From the NCBI GenBank assembly GCA_016213325.1, contig JACRAY010000011.1:248001-312000 (forward strand): a stretch of DNA of 64,000 nucleotides, written 5' to 3'. The notes beneath the pieces were generated by a model. The model was given only the letters and a program-made list of their open reading frames with translations. It did no database searches and was not told the origin of the DNA. Each line of letters starts with the position of its first letter. Position 1 is the first letter of the stretch. The translations under genes and the position numbers were made by a program. This DNA comes from Burkholderiales bacterium (GTDB lineage Bacteria; Pseudomonadota; Gammaproteobacteria; Burkholderiales; Burkholderiaceae_C). Shown here piece by piece: positions 24,504 to 32,412 of this stretch.

Positions 24504-24962
24504 ATGCTGCGCGGGCTCGCCGCCCTCCTGCTGGCCACCATGCTGGCTTCGCCCGCCGCGGGCGAGCCCGGCCGCACGCCAAAGCCGGTGATCGAGCCGG
24601 CGGTGCGCGGCGCGCAGTGCGTCGCCGATCCCGCGTTCATGCGCCGCAACCACATGGACCTGCTGAAGCACCAGCGCGACGACACGGTGCGTGAAGGCAA
24701 GCGGCTGGGTTCGTACAGCCTGAAGGGCTGCATCGAGTGCCACGCGAGCCCGAAGACCGGCAGCGTGGCGAAGGCCGAGACCAACTTCTGCGTGAGCTGC
24801 CACCAGTACGCGGCGGTGCGCATCGACTGCTTCGAGTGCCACGCTTCCAGGCCGGGCACCGGCAATCCGGCGTTCCACCGGCTGGTGCCCCCGGGGGCGA
24901 AGGGCGCGCAGAAGCTCGCCGCCGTGGTGCGGCGGGTGGGTGCGGAAGGGATCGGGCGATGA
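24504..24962 (+). CDS. dsrJ: DsrJ, triheme periplasmic cytochrome c
   Basis: 152 residues with a signal anchor (LAALLLATMLASPAAGEP) and three CxxCH haem sites: CIECH, CVSCH and CFECH. One haem of DsrJ has unusual His/Cys axial ligation; the free Cys in GAQCVADPAF and the His of KHQRDD are candidates here. It is part of the DsrMKJOP transmembrane complex on the periplasmic side. It overlaps dsrO by four bases. Confidence 0.94.
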   Translation: MLRGLAALLLATMLASPAAGEPGRTPKPVIEPAVRGAQCVADPAFMRRNHMDLLKHQRDDTVREGKRLGSYSLKGCIECHASPKTGSVAKAETNFCVSCHQYAAVRIDCFECHASRPGTGNPAFHRLVPPGAKGAQKLAAVVRRVGAEGIGR

Positions 24963-25693
24963 GCGAGCCGACCAGCCGCCGCGGATTCATCGGCGTCGTG
25001 GCCGCCGGCCTGGGCGGCGTCGTGCTGGCCCCCGGCATCCGCCTCATCGAGATCGCGCAGGCGGGCACGCCGCAGGCCGGCGCGAAGCCCGGCGTGCGCT
25101 GGGGCATGCTGATCGATGCCACCAAGTGCGCGCCCGGCTGCGACGCTTGCGTGCAGGCGTGCCGCCACGAGAACGGCCTGCCGGCCGACCCGAAGCCGAC
25201 GGACGCACAGTGGGTGCGCAAGATCGAGATCAAGGACGTGAGGTCCGGCCGCACCGCCTCGGCGCCGGTGATGTGCCAGCACTGCGCGAACCCGCCTTGC
25301 GTCGACGTCTGCCCCACGGGCGCGTCGTTCAAGCGCGCCGACGGCATCGTGCTGGTGGACCGCCACAGCTGCATCGGCTGCCGCTACTGCATGATGGCCT
25401 GCCCGTACAAGGCGCGCTCGTTCGTGCACGAACCGGTGGACGAGCAGCGTCCCGAGGTGCCGCGTGGCAAAGGCTGCGTGGAAGGCTGCACCCTCTGCGT
25501 GCACCGGCTCGACGCCGGCCAGAAGATGACGGCGTGCGCCGAGGCCTGCGCGAAGGCGGGCCACAAGGCGATCGTGTTCGGCGACCTCAACGATGCGCAC
25601 AGCGAGATCGCGTGGCGCGTGCGCGAGCTGGGCGCGGCGCAGCTGCGGCCTGACCTCGGGCTCGACTCCGGCGTTCGTTACCACGGCCTGTAG
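24959..25693 (+). CDS. dsrO: DsrO, Tat-exported ferredoxin-like protein
   Basis: 244 residues. The twin-arginine signal SRRGFIGVVAAG at the N-terminus sends it folded to the periplasm. Four Cys groups for [4Fe-4S] clusters are visible: KCAPGCDACVQAC, MCQHCANPPCVDVCP, SCIGCRYCMMACP and GCTLCVHRL. It links DsrJ to the membrane protein DsrP. The ATG overlaps the dsrJ stop. Typical DmsB/HybA-type architecture of normal length. Confidence 0.94.
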   Translation: MSEPTSRRGFIGVVAAGLGGVVLAPGIRLIEIAQAGTPQAGAKPGVRWGMLIDATKCAPGCDACVQACRHENGLPADPKPTDAQWVRKIEIKDVRSGRTASAPVMCQHCANPPCVDVCPTGASFKRADGIVLVDRHSCIGCRYCMMACPYKARSFVHEPVDEQRPEVPRGKGCVEGCTLCVHRLDAGQKMTACAEACAKAGHKAIVFGDLNDAHSEIAWRVRELGAAQLRPDLGLDSGVRYHGL

Positions 25694-25697
25694 CCCC

Positions 25698-26864
25698 ATG
25701 CACGACAAGCGTTCCACCCACCTGTTCTGGCTGCTCGCCACGCTCGGCGGCGCAGGCGTGGCTGCGGGGCTGGCCGCCGCCCACTTCATGGAGACGCACG
25801 GCCACATCGTGACCGGCATGGGCAACGAGGTCGTGTGGGGCCTGCCCCACGTGTTCGCGATCTTCATGATCGTGGCGGCGTCCGGCGTGCTGAACGTGGC
25901 GTCCGTCGGCTCGGTGTTCGGCGTGCCGGCGTACAAGTCGCGCGCGCGGCTGTCGGGGCTGCTCTCGCTGGCACTGCTCGCCGGCGGGTTGATGGTGCTG
26001 ATGCTGGACCTGGGGCGGCCCGAGCGCGTGATCGTCGCCGCCACGCACTACAACTTCCGCTCGGTGTTCGCCTGGAACGTGTTCCTGTATTCGGGGATGG
26101 CCGCGATCGTCGTCGTCTACCTGTGGACGATGCTGCAGCCGGGCCTGGCGCGGTGGTCGAAGCCGGCAGGGATCGCGGCGCTGGTGTGGCGCTTCGTGCT
26201 CACCACCGGCACGGGTTCGATCTTCGGCTTCCTGGTCGCGCGGCAGGCCTACCAGTCGGCCGTGCTCGCGCCGCTGTTCATCGTGCTGTCGCTCGGTTGG
26301 GGGCTGGCCATCTACATCCTGGCGCAGACGCTGATGTTCGCCGGGCGCGGGCCGCAGTGGCCGGACGAGGTGCGCGCGCGCATGGCGCGCCTGCTCGGGA
26401 TCTTCGTCGCGGCCGGCCTGTGGCTGGTGGCGGTGCAGCACATGACGAGCCTCTACGAAGCGCGCCGCGGCGCCTTCGAGGCGTTCCTGCTGCTCGGGCG
26501 CGGCGGCGGCAGCGCGTATGCGTGGCTGTTCTGGCTGGGCTTCGTCGCGCTCGGCTCGCTGCTGCCGATGGTGCTGGTGTTCCATCCGCGGCTGGGGCGC
26601 GAGCGCTGCGTGGTCGCGGCGGCGGCGCTGGTGGTCGCCGGCGCGTTCGCGTGGCTGTATGCCTTCATCATCGGCGGCCAGGCCTTCCCGCTCGAGATCT
26701 TCCCGGGCCACGAGGTGCGCAGCACCTTCGGCGATGGGGTGGTCGCGGCGTATGCGCCGAGCCTGCCCGAGCTGGTGCTGGGCCTCGGCGGCGTGGCCGC
26801 GGCTTTCGTCATCACGCTGGCGGGCACCCGCCTGTTCGACATGCGCCCCCGGGACGCCGCCTGA
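25698..26864 (+). CDS. dsrP: DsrP, NrfD-like membrane protein
   Basis: 388 residues with about ten hydrophobic helices, NrfD/PsrC family, completing DsrMKJOP. Family features are HIVTGMGNEVVWGLPHVFAI near residue 40 and LDLGRPERVIVAA around 115. It should exchange electrons between the quinone pool and DsrO. The ATG at 25698 is four bases after the dsrO stop. Confidence 0.93.
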   Translation: MHDKRSTHLFWLLATLGGAGVAAGLAAAHFMETHGHIVTGMGNEVVWGLPHVFAIFMIVAASGVLNVASVGSVFGVPAYKSRARLSGLLSLALLAGGLMVLMLDLGRPERVIVAATHYNFRSVFAWNVFLYSGMAAIVVVYLWTMLQPGLARWSKPAGIAALVWRFVLTTGTGSIFGFLVARQAYQSAVLAPLFIVLSLGWGLAIYILAQTLMFAGRGPQWPDEVRARMARLLGIFVAAGLWLVAVQHMTSLYEARRGAFEAFLLLGRGGGSAYAWLFWLGFVALGSLLPMVLVFHPRLGRERCVVAAAALVVAGAFAWLYAFIIGGQAFPLEIFPGHEVRSTFGDGVVAAYAPSLPELVLGLGGVAAAFVITLAGTRLFDMRPRDAA

Positions 26865-26866
26865 CC

Positions 26867-28282
26867 ATGGACCGCCTGCTCGTCTCCGCGCCGCACAAAT
26901 CCTCGGGCAAGACCACGGTGACGCTCGGCCTGTGCGCGGCACTGGCCGCGCAGGGCACGTGCGTGCAGCCTTTCAAGAAGGGCCCGGACTACATCGACCC
27001 GATGTGGCTGTCGCTGGCCGCCGGCCGCGCCTGCCGCAACCTCGACCCGTACCTGATGGACGACGCGGCCCTGCTGCGCATGTTCCGCGAAGGCGTGCAC
27101 GGCGCCGAACTGGCCATCGTCGAAGGCAACAAGGGCCTGCACGACGGCATGGCGCTGGACGGCAGCAACAGCAACGCGGCGCTGGCGCGGCGCCTCGGGC
27201 TGCCGGTGGTGCTGGTGATGGACGCTCGCGGCATGACGCGCGGCATCGCGCCGCTGCTGCTCGGCTTCCAGGCGTTCGAGCGTGACATCCGTATCGCAGG
27301 TGTGATCCTCAACCGCGTGGGTGGCTCGCGCCACGAAGGCAAGTTGCGTGCGGCCGTCGAGGCCTATACCGACATCGCCGTGCTGGGCGCCGTCGCCGAC
27401 GACGAACGTCTCGCGCTGGACGAGCGCCACCTGGGCTTGGTCACCTGCGCGGAAAGCGGCGACGCACAGGCGCACGTCGCGCGCCTCGGCCGCATCATCG
27501 GTTCGCAGGTGGACCTGCCGGGGCTGCGCCTTGCGGCCGCTTGCGCGCCTGCCGGCGTCGCTGCGCTCACGCCTGCGCCGCGCAGCACGGCGCGCGGCCT
27601 GCGCATCGCGATCGCGCGCGACCGTGCCTTCAGTTTCTACTATGCCGACGACCTCGAGGCGCTCGAAGCCGCGGGTGCCGAGCTGGTTCCCTTCGACACG
27701 CTGCGCGACACGCGGCTGCCGGCGGCGGATGCGCTCTTCATCGGTGGCGGCTTCCCGGAGACCTGCATGGCCGCGCTGGAGGCGAACGTCGCCATGCGCA
27801 CCGCGGTGCGCGAAGCGATCGAGGACGGGCTGCCCACGTACGCCGAATGCGGCGGCCTGATGTACCTGGCGCGCAGCATTCGCTGGCAGGGACGCAGCGC
27901 GCGCATGGCAGGCGCCATCCCGGGCGATGCCGTGATGCATCCGCGTCCCGTCGGCCGCGGCTACGTCCACTTGCGGCAGTCGGCCGCGATGCCCTGGCCC
28001 GGCGCCGACCCCGGCGCCACGGTCCGCGGGCACGAATTCCATCATTCCGCGCTGGAGAACCTGCCGGCGGGGCTGCCCTTTGCGTGGGAGGTGGAACGGG
28101 GCCACGGCATCGATGGCCGGCGCGACGGGCTGTGCATCCACAACCTCGTCGCCTCGTACACCCACCTGCGCAGCGCGGCCGGTTCCGGCTGGGCGCAGCG
28201 CTTCGTGGCTTTCGCGCAGGCCGTGCGCAAGTCGCGGCATGCGGTAACGGGCCCAGCGCCGGCGCTGGAGGCGCAGGCATGA
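26867..28282 (+). CDS. dsrN: DsrN, sirohaem amidase of the CobB/CbiA family
   Basis: 471 residues. An N-terminal ATPase fold (VSAPHKSSGKTTVTLG) and a C-terminal glutamine-amidotransferase-like domain (IGGGFPETC, then YAECGGLMYL) match cobyrinate a,c-diamide synthase. In dsr operons this protein amidates sirohaem to make the prosthetic group of DsrAB. It starts two bases after dsrP and ends by overlapping the next DsrC-like gene by four bases. It should work with CobA encoded a little downstream. Confidence 0.92.
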   Translation: MDRLLVSAPHKSSGKTTVTLGLCAALAAQGTCVQPFKKGPDYIDPMWLSLAAGRACRNLDPYLMDDAALLRMFREGVHGAELAIVEGNKGLHDGMALDGSNSNAALARRLGLPVVLVMDARGMTRGIAPLLLGFQAFERDIRIAGVILNRVGGSRHEGKLRAAVEAYTDIAVLGAVADDERLALDERHLGLVTCAESGDAQAHVARLGRIIGSQVDLPGLRLAAACAPAGVAALTPAPRSTARGLRIAIARDRAFSFYYADDLEALEAAGAELVPFDTLRDTRLPAADALFIGGGFPETCMAALEANVAMRTAVREAIEDGLPTYAECGGLMYLARSIRWQGRSARMAGAIPGDAVMHPRPVGRGYVHLRQSAAMPWPGADPGATVRGHEFHHSALENLPAGLPFAWEVERGHGIDGRRDGLCIHNLVASYTHLRSAAGSGWAQRFVAFAQAVRKSRHAVTGPAPALEAQA

Positions 28283-28644
28283 ACGCGCGCATCACACCGG
28301 TGCCGCCGCGCACCGTGCGTGCGGGCGCACGCGACTTCGCGACGGATGCCGAAGGCTACCTGCTGGACCTGGGCGACTGGTCGGAAGACTTCGCTCGCGC
28401 GCTGGCGCGCGAGGAGAACCTCGAACTCACGCCGCGGCACTGGGAAGTCATCCGCTTCCTGCGCGAGTACTACCAGTCGCATGGCGTGCAGGCGCAGGTC
28501 CGCGTGATGATCCGCCATTTCACGCGGGTGTGGGGTCCCGAGCGGGGCAGCAACCACCACCTGCACGAGATGTTTCCCGCCGGCGGGCCGCAGAAGCAGG
28601 GCAACCGCCTCGCGGGGCTGCTGCGCACCAAGGGCGAACACTGA
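28279..28644 (+). CDS. Second DsrC/TusE-like protein, also Cys-less
   Basis: 121 residues. It has the family core RDFATDAEGYLLDLGDWSEDF and LTPRHWEVIRFLREYYQSHG but ends PQKQGNRLAGLLRTKGEH, with no Cys in the arm. About 13 extra residues at the N-terminus (MNARITPVPPRTV) separate it from DsrC. It cannot carry sulfur by the usual chemistry. It may regulate or cap DsrAB, DsrEFH or another partner. It lies between dsrN and dsrR, translationally coupled to dsrN (ATGA). Confidence 0.87.
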   Translation: MNARITPVPPRTVRAGARDFATDAEGYLLDLGDWSEDFARALAREENLELTPRHWEVIRFLREYYQSHGVQAQVRVMIRHFTRVWGPERGSNHHLHEMFPAGGPQKQGNRLAGLLRTKGEH

Positions 28645-28654
28645 AAGGACTGGC

Positions 28655-29011
28655 ATGGCATTCCAGATGACATCCGCGGCCGCCGGCGAGATCCTCGCCG
28701 CGGCCGCGCGCAGCGGCGCCGAAGGCATGGGGCTGCGCATCGCGGCCAAGGCGACCGGTGACGGCGGCCTCGCCTTCGGCATGGGTTTCGACGAGCCAGC
28801 GCCGCAGGACCAGGTGCTGGCGTTCGGCGCCCTGAAGGTGCTGATCGCGGCCAGCAGTGCCCCGTGGCTGGACGACGTGCTGCTGGACTTCGACGAGGCG
28901 GGGTTGGGGCAAGGCAACTTCGTGTTCGTCCCGTCGGAACAGGCAGCCGCGGCGGGCTGCGCGACGGCCGCAGCGGGCTGCGGCAGCGGCGGCTGTTCGC
29001 GCTGCGGCTGA
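28655..29011 (+). CDS. dsrR: DsrR, A-type scaffold-like protein with a Cys-rich tail
   Basis: 118 residues of the IscA/HesB fold: MAFQMTSAAAGEILAAAARS, GMGLRIAAKAT and a LDDVLLDFDEAGLGQGNFVF stretch. Known DsrR lacks the three Fe-S Cys of IscA, and this one also lacks the CGCG motif at the normal place. However it ends in a tail with Cys at 102, 109, 114 and 117 (GCATAAAGCG, SGGCSRCG). The tail might bind a metal or cluster. DsrR is thought to aid dsr expression or maturation. Confidence 0.85.
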   Translation: MAFQMTSAAAGEILAAAARSGAEGMGLRIAAKATGDGGLAFGMGFDEPAPQDQVLAFGALKVLIAASSAPWLDDVLLDFDEAGLGQGNFVFVPSEQAAAAGCATAAAGCGSGGCSRCG

Positions 29012-29029
29012 TCCGGGAGGGAGCCAGCG

Positions 29030-29866
29030 ATGAACTCATTCGTCGATTTCGCCGCCATCGCCACCGCCTTCGGCGGGGGCGGCGGCACGGTCTACCTGGT
29101 GGGCGCCGGACCCGGGGACCCCGACCTCCTCACGGTGCGCGCGGCGCGGCTGCTGCGGGAAGCAGACGTGATCGTGCACGACCACCTGGTCGGCCCCGAC
29201 GTGCTGGCGGTGGCCGGCGCGCGGGCCCGCCGCATCTACGTCGGCAAGGAACGCAGCCGCCACACGCTGCAGCAGGGGGACATCAACGCGCTGCTGGTGC
29301 AGCTGGCGCGCGAGCATGCCTGCGTGGTGCGGCTCAAGGGGGGCGACCCCTTCGTGTTCGGCCGCGGCGGCGAGGAACTGCAGGCGCTGGCCGCGGCCGG
29401 CGTGCCGTTCGAGGTGGTGCCGGGCATCACAGCGGCCTGCGGCGTCGCGGCGTATGCCGGCATTCCCCTCACGCACCGCGACTATGCGCATGCCTGCACG
29501 TTCGTCGCGGGGCACCTGAAGGACGGCAGCTGCGACCTGGACTGGGCCGCGCTCGCGCGCGCCAACCAGACCGTGGTGATCTACATGGGGCTGGCCGGCC
29601 TGGCGCACATCTGCGCGGCACTGATGGCGCACGGCCTGCCGCCGGACCATCCCGCCGCCGTGGTGGAGCAGGGCACGCTGCTGGACCAGCGGGTGGTGGC
29701 GGCGACCCTGGCGACGCTGCCGGCGCAGGTCGATGCGGCCGGCCTGCAGTCGCCATGCCTCACGATCGTCGGCGAGGTGGTGCGGCTGCGCGGGCAGCTG
29801 GCGTGGTTCGAACCGCGTGCCCTGGCAAGCGCCATGGCCTGCCCGGCGGCCGCGGAAGGTTCCTAG
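29030..29866 (+). CDS. cobA: Uroporphyrinogen-III C-methyltransferase (sirohaem synthesis)
   Basis: 278 residues, SUMT family. S-adenosylmethionine-binding motif VYLVGAGPGDPDLLTV, then VRLKGGDPFVFGRGGEE and PGITAACGVAAYAGIPLTHRD. It makes precorrin-2, the first step to sirohaem for DsrAB, which DsrN then amidates. About 18 extra residues precede the usual N-terminus. It is the last gene of the dsr operon and converges with the NarL-type regulator, overlapping it by four bases. Confidence 0.93.
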   Translation: MNSFVDFAAIATAFGGGGGTVYLVGAGPGDPDLLTVRAARLLREADVIVHDHLVGPDVLAVAGARARRIYVGKERSRHTLQQGDINALLVQLAREHACVVRLKGGDPFVFGRGGEELQALAAAGVPFEVVPGITAACGVAAYAGIPLTHRDYAHACTFVAGHLKDGSCDLDWAALARANQTVVIYMGLAGLAHICAALMAHGLPPDHPAAVVEQGTLLDQRVVAATLATLPAQVDAAGLQSPCLTIVGEVVRLRGQLAWFEPRALASAMACPAAAEGS

Positions 29867-30519
29867 CGCGCCGCCGCGCGCGCTTCCACCGCGAACACCG
29901 CGGCTTCGACCCGCGAGCTGAGGTTCAGCTTCGCGAGGATGTGCCGCACGTGCAGCTTCACCGTGTCGTGGCTGATGGAGAGGGCGCGCGCGATGGTCTT
30001 GTTGCTCTCGCCGCGCGCGAGGTGTTCCAGGATCTCGCGTTCGCGCTCGGTCAGCGACTCCAGCAGGTCCTCGCGCTGGGCCGGCGGGCGCTCGGCGTTG
30101 AGCATCTGCGCGAGCTTGAGCATGAGCGCCGGGGCCACCACCAGTTCGCCGCGTGCGGCGCGCCCGATGGCGCCGATCACTTCCTCCGGCTCCATGTCCT
30201 TCAGCAGGTAGCCCCGCACGCCCAGCCGCAGCGCCGCCGCCAGGTCCTCCTGCCGGTCGCTCATGGTGAGCACCAGCGCGGGCGTCTCGAGCCCCAGGCT
30301 GCGCAGCCGGCGCAGCAGCGTCAGTCCGTCCATGGCAGGCATGCGCAGGTCCAGCACCACGAGGTCCGGTTCGTGCAGGCGCAGCAAGTCGGCCGCCCGC
30401 TCGGGATCGCCGGTCGCGCCGGCCACCACCATCTGCCCGCGCTGCTGCAGCAGGTCGGTCAGCCCGCTGCGGCACAGCGAGTGATCCTCCACCAGCACGA
30501 TTCTCAGCGGCGCGCTCAC
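29863..30519 (-). CDS. NarL/FixJ-type response regulator
   Basis: 218 residues. The receiver domain holds IVLVEDHSLCRSGL (acidic pair), DLVVLDLRMPAMDG (phosphorylated Asp near residue 56) and the Lys in GYLLKDMEPEE. The C-terminal LuxR helix-turn-helix is ESLTEREREILEHLARGESNKTIARAL. A GTG at 30519 overlaps the kinase stop by four bases, so the two are co-translated. Lying between dsr and tauE/soe genes, it may control them through the paired palindromes seen upstream of those operons. The binding link is inference. Confidence 0.9.
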   Translation of the reverse strand: MSAPLRIVLVEDHSLCRSGLTDLLQQRGQMVVAGATGDPERAADLLRLHEPDLVVLDLRMPAMDGLTLLRRLRSLGLETPALVLTMSDRQEDLAAALRLGVRGYLLKDMEPEEVIGAIGRAARGELVVAPALMLKLAQMLNAERPPAQREDLLESLTEREREILEHLARGESNKTIARALSISHDTVKLHVRHILAKLNLSSRVEAAVFAVEARAAAR

Positions 30520-31187
30520 GCGAGCGCTCCCGCCGGCTGCGGCAGCGTGCAGCGCACGCTGGTGCCTCCCGCCGGCCGCGGCCCGATCCAGATCTCGCCC
30601 CCGATGCGCCGCGCGCGCTCGCGCATGATCGCGAGGCCGTGGTGGCCCGTGCATGCGGCCAGCCGCTCGGCCCCGCCGAGTCCGTCGTCCTCCACGCGGA
30701 CTTCCAGCCGGCCGGCCTGCGGCTCGAGCGTGAGCCAGCTGTGCCGCGCACGCGAGTGCCGTTCCACGTTGGCCAGTGCTTCCTGCACGATGTGGAACAG
30801 CTCCGCCTGCGCCGGCGCGGGCAGGCGCAGGGCCGGCACGTGGTTCGCCAGCTCCAGTGCGATGCCGCTGCGCGCGCGGAAGCGCGCGGCGAGCGCCTCG
30901 AACGCGCCGGCCAGCCCTTGCGGGTCGGCACGCGAGCGCATGCGCGTCACCACCGCGCGCAGGTTGCCGTGCGCTTCGCCCAGCGTTTCGCGCACGTCTT
31001 CGAGGAAAGCCAGCGCGAGCTGCGCGTCGCCGGCCTCGATCGCGTCGCGCAGCAGCGGCAGGCGCATCTTGGCGAAGGTCAGGTTCTGCGCCACCGAGTC
31101 GTGCACATCGGCGGCCATGATGCGGCGCTCGCGGCTCAGCGCGGCGCGCAGGCCGGCGTTCTGGCGGCGTTGGTTGGAAGGGCACAT
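30516..31187 (-). CDS. Soluble histidine kinase core without sensor domain
   Basis: 223 residues with only the HisKA_3 dimerisation/phosphoacceptor region (MAADVHDSVAQNLTFAKMRL, His near residue 29) and a HATPase domain (LFHIVQEALANVERHSRA, then VEDDGLGG, and GGTSVRCTLP). NarX/NreB-type kinases normally have a sensor or membrane part ahead of this; here the ATG at 31187 leaves just 20 residues. Longer upstream readings run antisense to tauE and are unlikely. The signal may come from another protein or from bound redox/sulfur chemistry. Confidence 0.87.
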   Translation of the reverse strand: MCPSNQRRQNAGLRAALSRERRIMAADVHDSVAQNLTFAKMRLPLLRDAIEAGDAQLALAFLEDVRETLGEAHGNLRAVVTRMRSRADPQGLAGAFEALAARFRARSGIALELANHVPALRLPAPAQAELFHIVQEALANVERHSRARHSWLTLEPQAGRLEVRVEDDGLGGAERLAACTGHHGLAIMRERARRIGGEIWIGPRPAGGTSVRCTLPQPAGALA

Positions 31188-31304
31188 GCGGAAAATCAAG
31201 ATCGGCTGATATGGATGGGTCCGAGCCTTACCTGCAGGACGGCCTTTAAATAAGCACGCACTGATTAAATGGGGATTCGCGCCGGCGGGGCATCGGGGAT
31301 TCCC

Positions 31305-31361
31305 TACCTGTTCCGGATGCCCCACTTGGGTAGTGCGCGATCCCCCGTTACGGGCATAGAC
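31305..31361. promoter_or_regulatory. Candidate operator pair between the kinase and tauE
   Basis: Within the 289-base divergent gap are TGCCC-CACTT-GGGTA (centre 31325) and CCCCC-GTTAC-GGGCA (centre 31349), spaced 24 bases, followed by TAGAC at 31357. A weaker TACCT-GTTCC-GGATG overlaps the left side at 31305. Spacing and form are the same as in the dsrA region. AT-rich segments at 31249-31270 (TTTAAATAA, GATTAAAT) could be promoter boxes for the kinase genes. Confidence 0.48.
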
Positions 31362-31423
31362 GGGCTGGCGGGCCGCTGCGCCTAATGCCCCCATTCGACG
31401 GCGGCACAGCGGACGGCAAGCAC

Positions 31424-31477
31424 ATGCGGCAATCAACACGGGCGGGGCGGCGGGGCGCGCGGGGCGCACGGCGCTGA
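31424..31477 (+). CDS. Possible 17-codon leader peptide before tauE
   Basis: A short frame MRQSTRAGRRGARGARR ends in TGA overlapping the tauE ATG (ATGA). Eight of its 17 residues are Arg. Only a weak ribosome site (GGCAAG) precedes it. The overlap and the strong Arg bias could mark translational coupling or chance in GC-rich DNA. Low confidence. Confidence 0.2.
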   Translation: MRQSTRAGRRGARGARR

Positions 31478-32412
31478 TGCGGTCGGGCGCGTTCGTCCTG
31501 GTCGGCTGTGGGGCGCTGCTGGCTGCGGCCTCGGCGCATGCCGTGGACGGTGCCGGCGGCACCGGAGCGGCGTGGTGGCTGTGGCCGCTCGCGCTGTTCG
31601 CCAGCTGCTTCGCGATGGGCATCGTGGCGGTGCCGGCAGGCATCGGCGGCGGCACGCTTTTCGTGCCGATCGTCAGCAGTTTCTTTCCCTTCCACCTGGA
31701 CTTCGTGCGCGGCGCCGGGCTGCTGGTGGCGCTGGCGAGCGCGCTGTCCGCCGGGCCCATGCTGCTGCGCAACGGGATGGGGAGCCTGCGCCTCACGCTG
31801 CCGCTCGCCGTGCTCGCATCGGCCAGCTCGATCGCCGGCGCAATGCTCGGGCTGGCCTTGCCGGCGCGCGTGGTCCAGACGCTGCTGGGCGGCGTGGTGC
31901 TCGGCATCGTCGCCCTGATGCTGGTCTCGCGGCAGAGCGCGTACCCGGTCGTCGAGCGGCCCGACGCGCTCGCGCGCTCGCTGGCGCTGCACGGCACCTT
32001 CGTGGACGGCGCATCGGGGCGCAGCGTGCATTGGCAGGTGCACCGGACGGTGCCCGGCCTGGTGGCCTTCATGGGCATCGGCATGCTCGCCGGCATGTTC
32101 GGCATCGGCGCGGGCTGGGCCAACGTGCCGGTGCTGAACCTGCTGATGGGCACGCCGCTCAAGCTGGCCGCGGGCACTTCCGGTGTCGTGCTGTCGCTGG
32201 TCGACTCGTCGGCGGCCTGGGTGTACCTGCACCGCGGCGCGGTGCTGCCGATGATCGCGGTGCCGTCGGTGCTCGGCATGATGCTGGGGGCGCGCATCGG
32301 GGTGCGGCTGCTGCACCGGCTGGACGCGGCCAGCGTGCGGCGGCTCGTGCTGGGCGTGCTCCTGTTCGCCGGCGTGCGCGCGCTGCTCAAGGGAACCGGG
32401 GTGTGGCCATGA
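31477..32412 (+). CDS. tauE: TauE/SafE-family sulfite exporter
   Basis: 311-residue membrane protein with two repeats of the DUF81 type: AVPAGIGGGTLFVPIVSSFF near residue 50 and GMFGIGAGWANVPVLNLLMG near 210. Family members export sulfite or sulfoacetate. Given the linked dsr and soe genes, sulfite is the most likely substrate, giving relief when DsrAB makes it faster than SoeABC can use it. A putative leader frame overlaps its start, and the next gene overlaps its stop (ATGA). Confidence 0.88.
   Translation: MRSGAFVLVGCGALLAAASAHAVDGAGGTGAAWWLWPLALFASCFAMGIVAVPAGIGGGTLFVPIVSSFFPFHLDFVRGAGLLVALASALSAGPMLLRNGMGSLRLTLPLAVLASASSIAGAMLGLALPARVVQTLLGGVVLGIVALMLVSRQSAYPVVERPDALARSLALHGTFVDGASGRSVHWQVHRTVPGLVAFMGIGMLAGMFGIGAGWANVPVLNLLMGTPLKLAAGTSGVVLSLVDSSAAWVYLHRGAVLPMIAVPSVLGMMLGARIGVRLLHRLDAASVRRLVLGVLLFAGVRALLKGTGVWP

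Noticed and set aside
22474..24582. 700-codon open frame antisense to dsrL
   Set aside because: It is a mirror of the strongly GC-biased dsrL frame, has no domain motif and contradicts clear DsrL Fe-S and FAD motifs on the other strand.
29012..29029. Riboswitch for cobA or sirohaem
   Set aside because: The gap is 18 bases, with only a ribosome site; no room for an aptamer.
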